A stretch of DNA of 9,687 nucleotides, taken from assembly GCA_949878535.1 (NCBI GenBank), contig CATLAS010000015.1:1-9687 (forward strand), read 5' to 3'. Below the pieces are notes generated by a model. That model did not search any database, was not told the origin of the DNA, and worked only from the letters and a program-made list of their open reading frames with translations. Each line of letters starts with the position of its first letter. The first letter of the stretch is position 1. Of this stretch, positions 6,401 to 9,687 are shown piece by piece. Source of the stretch: an uncultured Eubacteriales bacterium. GTDB lineage: Bacteria; Bacillota; Clostridia; Oscillospirales; CAG-272. The position numbers were made by a program, and so were the translations under genes.

Positions 6401-6434
6401 AAAAAAGAATGAGGGGAACATTTCCATGTTCCCC
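6401..6434 (-). terminator. Rho-independent terminator after the HPr-like gene
   Basis: GGGGAACAT (6426-6434, minus strand) pairs with ATGTTCCCC (6413-6421) around a 4-nt loop, followed by TCATTC and six T (6401-6406). It starts 8 nt after the stop codon and should end the pduL-HPr transcript. Confidence 0.9.
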
Positions 6435-6441
6435 ATCATCA

Positions 6442-6660
6442 TTAAACAACCAAATCAGACAAAGCGTTGTACAAATCCTCATCGGATTCCAGGTACACCT
6501 CAGACCACTCCATGGTATAAATTGCGCCCAAAAGACTTTTCCCGCTCACCTTAAAATCGGTATTGTCTGTCAGAATCACTCTTCCCTTTGCCTTTGTGGC
6601 AACTGCCACCAGCTTGCTTACATCGGACATGGTGTCTATGCGGATTTTAATTCTGTTCAT
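6442..6660 (-). CDS. HPr-like protein lacking the phosphocarrier histidine
   Basis: The 72-residue protein is close to HPr in size. The segment VSGKSLLGAIYTMEW (38-52) aligns with the regulatory Ser46 region of HPr (KSIMG), giving Ser42 as the equivalent site. Where HPr has GLHARPA with the phosphorylated His15, this protein reads DTMSDVSKL, so there is no active-site His and the N-terminal strand is a little short. It therefore cannot carry phosphate between PTS enzymes. A regulatory role like that of Bacillus Crh, through Ser phosphorylation, is an inference. AAGGAG (6668-6673) sets the ATG. It lies 68 nt after pduL on the same strand, with a terminator behind it. Confidence 0.75.
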   Translation of the reverse strand: MNRIKIRIDTMSDVSKLVAVATKAKGRVILTDNTDFKVSGKSLLGAIYTMEWSEVYLESDEDLYNALSDLVV

Positions 6661-6728
6661 GCCGTTTCTCCTTATCTTGATTCAATGCATTCTATCGTAT
6701 GCGGCGGGTGCGGGGGATATGTACCGTT

Positions 6729-7304
6729 TTACGCAATCACTTCGCCCCAGCATTCGCCGAAAGCACATGCCGCATTGGATTCATCTGTATCAATATGCAT
6801 AGCAGGTGCAAAGTTTTCGTTCACGCGGACAACTACATCCCCAAATACGGTACTTCTGTCTGCGTTGGAAATCTTAACGGAAACGATCTGCTTATCTTCC
6901 ACGCCGAATTCCTTTGCGTTTTCGGGGGTGAAATGGATATGCCGCTTTGCAGCGATTACGCCTTCTGTCAGCTCCACTTCGCCGCAGGGCCCAACCAACT
7001 TGCATGCGCCGCTGCCTGCAACGTCGCCGCTTTCCCGAATCGGCGCAGCAATACCCAGCGTGCGTGCATCTGTCAGAGATACTTCCACCTGAGATGCTTT
7101 TCTTGCAGGTCCGAGAATAATTACATTAGCAATGGATTTCTTGGGACCAACCACTGTAACCCGCTCTTCACAAGCGAACTGACCGGGCTGGCTCAACGCT
7201 TTTTTAAACGTAAGAGACGCACCCTCTCCGAAAAGGATAGCAATATGCTCCTCTGTAAGATGGACATGGCGCGCACTGGTTTCAACTAAAACTTTCTTTT
7301 CCAT
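6729..7304 (-). CDS. pduL: PduL-type phosphate acyltransferase (phosphotransacylase)
   Basis: PduL swaps CoA for phosphate on acetyl- or propanoyl-CoA; the acyl phosphate can then feed acetate kinase for ATP. The 191-residue protein has the two repeated beta-barrel halves. Metal ligands are visible as HVH (13-15, in SARHVHL) and HIH (122-124, in KRHIHF), with His170 in MHIDTDESNAA near the C terminus. It starts directly with the catalytic domain and has no N-terminal encapsulation peptide, and no microcompartment shell genes are near, so a cytosolic role in acetate formation is likely. The ATG at 7302-7304 follows AGGAAAGG by 12 nt, a slightly long gap. An upstream in-frame ATG (7391) would add 29 unlikely residues. 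Confidence 0.9.
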   Translation of the reverse strand: MEKKVLVETSARHVHLTEEHIAILFGEGASLTFKKALSQPGQFACEERVTVVGPKKSIANVIILGPARKASQVEVSLTDARTLGIAAPIRESGDVAGSGACKLVGPCGEVELTEGVIAAKRHIHFTPENAKEFGVEDKQIVSVKISNADRSTVFGDVVVRVNENFAPAMHIDTDESNAACAFGECWGEVIA

Positions 7305-7398
7305 AATAATTTTATGCCTTTCCTGAAATTTGTGTATAATACAAAGCGTAAAAAGTAAATTTGGGGCAGAATCCGCTCCAGTTTCACGCAAACTTACC

Positions 7399-7426
7399 TA
7401 TATATAATGAGTATTTTACCTGCCAA
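7399..7426 (-). promoter_or_regulatory. Candidate promoter of pduL
   Basis: TTGGCA (7421-7426) and TATATA (7399-7404) are 16 bp apart on the minus strand, about 95 nt before the gene. Another -10-like TATTAT lies nearer, at 7337-7342, inside an imperfect TTGT-N7-ACAA palindrome (7330-7344), but lacks a -35. Confidence 0.5.
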
Positions 7427-7464
7427 TTATTGTATCACAGCCGCACGCCAAATGCAACAGGCAG

Positions 7465-8061
7465 CTATGGATTCTTTGGTTTTTTCTGCATACCCGCCCA
7501 TAGCAGAATGATAATCTGCCCGGGAACGCCGATGACAAACAGCAGCCATAGATTTTGCGGCAGACACGTGAGATATACCGCGCCCAAAAGCGTCCACATC
7601 AGCAGAGATATATAAAAATAGTTTCGCCGGGGGATTCCCCAAACGGAATTAAAGACAAGCGCCACAACAAAGCTTACCGGAACCGCCCACACAAAGGAAA
7701 GCCAAAGAGGACCCTCCACCGGGGAAAATGTCAAAAATACAAACACAGCTGTAGCAATCAGCCACACCAGTGCTACCGACAAAAGGGCAATAATCCGATG
7801 CTTATGTCCGCGCCCGCCGGGAACCGCAGACAGAGCCTGTGCATCCGTATGATCCTCCCGGAGAAGATAATCCACTGTCACACCAAACAGGGATGCAATG
7901 GCGAGGAGCACACCGGCATCCGGCATGGACGCGCCGGATTCCCATTTTGACACCGCTTTATCGGAATACTGCAATTTTTCCGCAAGGGTTAGTTGGGTAT
8001 AGCCTGCATTTTTGCGTAGGGCGGCAATATTGGCGGCAACAATTTTGCGAATATCTTCCAT
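7465..8061 (-). CDS. XRE-family regulator with four membrane segments
   Basis: Residues 5-68 form a helix-turn-helix of the Cro/C1 type, with YTQLTLAEKL as the second helix and SDKAVSKWESG (33-43) as the recognition helix, followed by VTVDYLL, a usual end of this domain. After a short hydrophilic linker come four hydrophobic stretches (about 90-111, 119-140, 148-166, 170-190) and a basic tail KKPKNP. The layout suggests a DNA-binding domain held at the inner face of the membrane, perhaps sensing a membrane state or signal. The target is unknown; self-regulation is possible. The ATG follows GGGAG, and a good promoter lies just upstream. Confidence 0.88.
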   Translation of the reverse strand: MEDIRKIVAANIAALRKNAGYTQLTLAEKLQYSDKAVSKWESGASMPDAGVLLAIASLFGVTVDYLLREDHTDAQALSAVPGGRGHKHRIIALLSVALVWLIATAVFVFLTFSPVEGPLWLSFVWAVPVSFVVALVFNSVWGIPRRNYFYISLLMWTLLGAVYLTCLPQNLWLLFVIGVPGQIIILLWAGMQKKPKNP

Positions 8062-8102
8062 TCTACTCCCTGTCCCCCTGCAAAATAAAATCTATGCTAT
8101 AT

Positions 8103-8131
8103 ATTTTATCATGATCCGCCAATCAAGTCAA
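8103..8131 (-). promoter_or_regulatory. Promoter of the XRE-membrane gene
   Basis: TTGACT (8126-8131) and TAAAAT (8103-8108) are 17 bp apart on the minus strand. The start would fall near 8096, about 35 nt before the gene. Confidence 0.8.
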
Positions 8132-8198
8132 CAGCAACACAAAAGCGTCTTTCAACAGGCAAATTCCCGTAATGGATCACTGCTGGGTAAATTGAATT

Positions 8199-8663
8199 TT
8201 AGCTGTTCAGCAGTCTTGTTAAGTCCGCAAGGGAAACGTCCATTCTTGCAGACACTTCTTCCATATCCATACCAGAAGCAAGAAAACGATTTACAACCAT
8301 TTTCATATCTTCGCCAACTTCTATGATATGACCATCTAAATCGTAAAACCGAATGACACGCTGCCCCCAACTGTGTTCAATCATATCCCCCAAGCATTTA
8401 ATATGGGGATACTTTTTCAGTTTTTCTAAAAAGCCGTCAAAATCTTGTTCCTCAAAACATATTTCCATATTATTAGATTGATTCAATACACGATCTTTAG
8501 ATAAGCCAACAAGCCAATCAAAGTCTTGCTGTAAAGCCAACCCACAAGTAAAAGCAATATTTTTCCCATAATCTTGAAATACTTCTAATCCGAATAAATC
8601 TTCATAAAACTTTCTTGCGGCACGAATGTCAGATACAGATATAACTGTACAAGAATATTTCAT
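8199..8663 (-). CDS. VOC superfamily (glyoxalase/bleomycin-resistance-like) protein
   Basis: The 154-residue protein shows the paired beta-alpha-beta-beta-beta units of the VOC fold: ISVSDIRAARKFYEDLFGLEV (8-28) at the start and FYDLDGHIIEVGED (about 107-120) at the end of the second unit, with the usual metal-ligand Glu in IIEVGE. The first-strand His of glyoxalase I is absent (VISVSD), so the metal site or reaction may differ. After the fold a helical tail, about 125-154 (SGMDMEEVSARMDVSLADLTRL), resembles a small helix-turn-helix. The ATG at 8661-8663 follows AAAGGAG by 7 nt; an ATG 24 nt upstream lacks such a site. The gene is visibly more AT-rich than the pyr genes. Substrate unknown. 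Confidence 0.85.
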   Translation of the reverse strand: MKYSCTVISVSDIRAARKFYEDLFGLEVFQDYGKNIAFTCGLALQQDFDWLVGLSKDRVLNQSNNMEICFEEQDFDGFLEKLKKYPHIKCLGDMIEHSWGQRVIRFYDLDGHIIEVGEDMKMVVNRFLASGMDMEEVSARMDVSLADLTRLLNS

Positions 8664-8695
8664 ATGTAGGCTCCTTTCAAATTTCAATTTATCTC

Positions 8696-8723
8696 TTTAT
8701 ATTTTACCACAAGAATTTGTCCG
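8696..8723 (-). promoter_or_regulatory. Candidate promoter of the VOC gene
   Basis: CGGACA (8718-8723) and TATAAA (8696-8701) are 16 bp apart on the minus strand, about 33 nt before the start codon. The -35 is only a partial match. Confidence 0.4.
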
Positions 8724-8890
8724 ATGGGGTGCACTTTCATAAAATTGCTGGAAATGGGCTCAGCAGCTCTTATCTTGAAAAAGAAGGCAGAATCCCTGTC
8801 ACCAGGGGAAATTCTACTATCAGTAGAGTTGCCCTCTCCTTACTCTACCGAGCAGATTTTATCTATCTACCTTCCTTTTGATTAGGTAGG
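8724..8890 (+). other. Hairpin-rich stretch, possible gene remnant
   Basis: Two plus-strand frames stay open for about 150 nt. One has an ATG at 8724-8726 and would give 53 residues ending at 8885; the other ends at 8881. Neither has a ribosome binding site or a family I recognise. Short stems crowd the same DNA: CCCTG/CAGGG (8794-8807), TCTACT/AGTAGA (8813-8827), GTAGAG/CTCTAC (8823-8848, competing with the former) and CTACCT/AGGTAG (8867-8889). This could be a structured RNA, a repeat or the remains of a gene. Confidence 0.35.
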
Positions 8891-8919
8891 GTGACTTTTG
8901 GGAAAACTTATGGTACAGT
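8891..8919 (+). promoter_or_regulatory. Candidate promoter of the PAP2-like gene
   Basis: GTGACT (8891-8896) and TACAGT (8914-8919) are 17 bp apart, about 40 nt before the gene. The palindrome CTACCT/AGGTAG ends 1 nt upstream of the -35 and could be an operator. Confidence 0.45.
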
Positions 8920-8958
8920 CAAATCAGATCATGTACAAGGAGAAAGGAACGCACAGCC

Positions 8959-9603
8959 ATGAACACAAACAACACAGTATATGAAGGCGCAATCCGCCGC
9001 AGACATATCATTCGCCGCAGACGCAGACGCGCGGATATTTTTGCAAAGATCATACGAATTCTGACCACAGCGCCCATTTTATCTCTTGCGCTGTTCAGTA
9101 TTTTATATTTCACAGGAGGCGTATTTGCTTCCCCCGCAGAATATGCCGTAACCATTGTTTTATTTACCCTGCTTCCCCTGTCCGCCTATCCTCTCCAGCC
9201 CATACTTCCTGCTTTCCGCAGCCGCGGCAGAGAAGGACAGCGCATTCTTGCCATGATTATGGCGAACGCAGGATATTTGCTTAGTATGCTTTACGCAATT
9301 TTTGCAGGTGTGGGCAGCAGCCTGCTCACATTGTACCTGACATATCTGTTTTCCGGTGCGGCGCTTTTGATTATCAACAAAGCCTTTGGCTTCCATGCAA
9401 GCGGGCATGCCTGCGGTCTGTGCGGACCGGTAGCCGCGCTGGTCTGCTTCACCGGCTGGATCAGCCTTGCAGCAGGCGCCATTCTGTTCGCGCTTGTATT
9501 ATGGGGAAGCCTGCATATGAAACGGCACACTGTTTCTCAATTCTTCGCAGGCAGCGCGATTTCAGTTGTGATTTTCATTAGCCTTGCGGCGATGCTGCTG
9601 TGA
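8959..9603 (+). CDS. PAP2-like membrane phosphatase family protein
   Basis: The 214-residue protein has about six hydrophobic segments (roughly 36-55, 62-80, 98-118, 121-140, 155-180, 196-214). Two patches resemble the phosphatidic acid phosphatase type 2 active site: KAFGFHASGHACGLCGP (141-157), with SGH at 148-150, and KRHTVSQFFAG (188-198), which matches the usual H-x3-D-type segment but has Gln in place of Asp. The Arg that normally precedes this His by about six residues is not in place (GSLHMKRH). It may act on lipid phosphates at the membrane, or be a catalytically weak relative. The N terminus is very basic, with nine Arg in residues 13-24. The ATG follows AAAGGA by 10 nt. It is the only plus-strand gene. 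Confidence 0.65.
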   Translation: MNTNNTVYEGAIRRRHIIRRRRRRADIFAKIIRILTTAPILSLALFSILYFTGGVFASPAEYAVTIVLFTLLPLSAYPLQPILPAFRSRGREGQRILAMIMANAGYLLSMLYAIFAGVGSSLLTLYLTYLFSGAALLIINKAFGFHASGHACGLCGPVAALVCFTGWISLAAGAILFALVLWGSLHMKRHTVSQFFAGSAISVVIFISLAAMLL

Positions 9604-9621
9604 GCAACGCACAAACAAAAA

Positions 9622-9687
9622 GGCCCCCTTGTGCAAAGGGGGCTGTCACAGTTTACTGTGACTGGGGGATTGTTATACGATCATTTT
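9622..9687 (-). repeat. Composite palindromic repeat, copy F, cut by the window end
   Basis: GCCCCCTT (9623-9630)/AAGGGGGC (9636-9643) and GTCACAGT (9645-9652)/ACTGTGAC (9655-9662) are perfect hairpins, followed by GGGGGATTGTTATACGATC. Reverse-complemented, this matches the right half of copies A and B (GATAGTATAACAATCCC), so copy F lies in the opposite orientation and continues past 9687. On the minus strand the outer hairpin is followed by CTTTTTG and could stop transcription coming in from the right. Confidence 0.75.

Noticed and set aside
7330..7344. TTGT-N7-ACAA palindrome before pduL as a Rex-type operator
   Set aside because: The known Rex site is longer (TTGT-N10-ACAA) with a different centre; the match is too short to support.

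Overview
The window looks like chromosomal DNA of a moderate-GC Clostridia bacterium, probably of the gut Oscillospiraceae/Ruminococcaceae type. This is inferred from three things: a type 1B dihydroorotate dehydrogenase with its PyrK partner, strong AGGAG-type ribosome binding sites, and many short GC-rich palindromic repeats in the gaps. No rRNA, tRNA, CRISPR array, transposase or phage gene is visible.

The left half (about 483-5318, all minus strand) is a pyrimidine operon in the order pyrC-pyrK-pyrD-pyrF-pyrE. It covers carbamoyl-aspartate to UMP, that is dihydroorotase, the two-subunit NAD-linked dihydroorotate dehydrogenase, OMP decarboxylase and orotate phosphoribosyltransferase. The genes for the first two steps (carAB, pyrB) and pyrR are not in the window. 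Transcription most likely starts at a near-consensus promoter (TTGACA-17-TATCCT, 5290-5318). It then runs into a leader with the features of a PyrR-type attenuator: a CNGNGA hexaloop (CAGCGA), a possible antiterminator pairing and an intrinsic terminator. Between that terminator and pyrC lies a 250-nt stretch holding a genomic repeat, so the repeat is part of the operon's 5' UTR.

The right half holds single genes and one pair. pgeF (YfiH/LACC1 family purine nucleoside phosphorylase, often annotated polyphenol oxidase) ends about 30 bp before the pyr promoter. A pduL-type phosphotransacylase is followed by a small HPr-like protein that lacks the active-site His, and that pair ends in a strong terminator. 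Next come an XRE regulator fused to four membrane segments and a VOC (glyoxalase-like) protein with a helical tail, all on the minus strand. The only plus-strand gene is a PAP2-like membrane protein at 8959-9603.

The gaps at 1-420, 4965-5150, 6171-6355 and 9622-9687 hold copies of one repeat family. Two copies share a 44-nt core between inverted GGGATTGT/ACAATCCC arms, and the last copy runs off the window end in the opposite orientation. I see no clearly new multi-gene system. The most worthwhile items are the attenuator with a repeat inserted downstream of it, the nested structure of the repeat, the hairpin pair between pyrC and pyrK, and a hairpin-rich stretch at 8790-8890.
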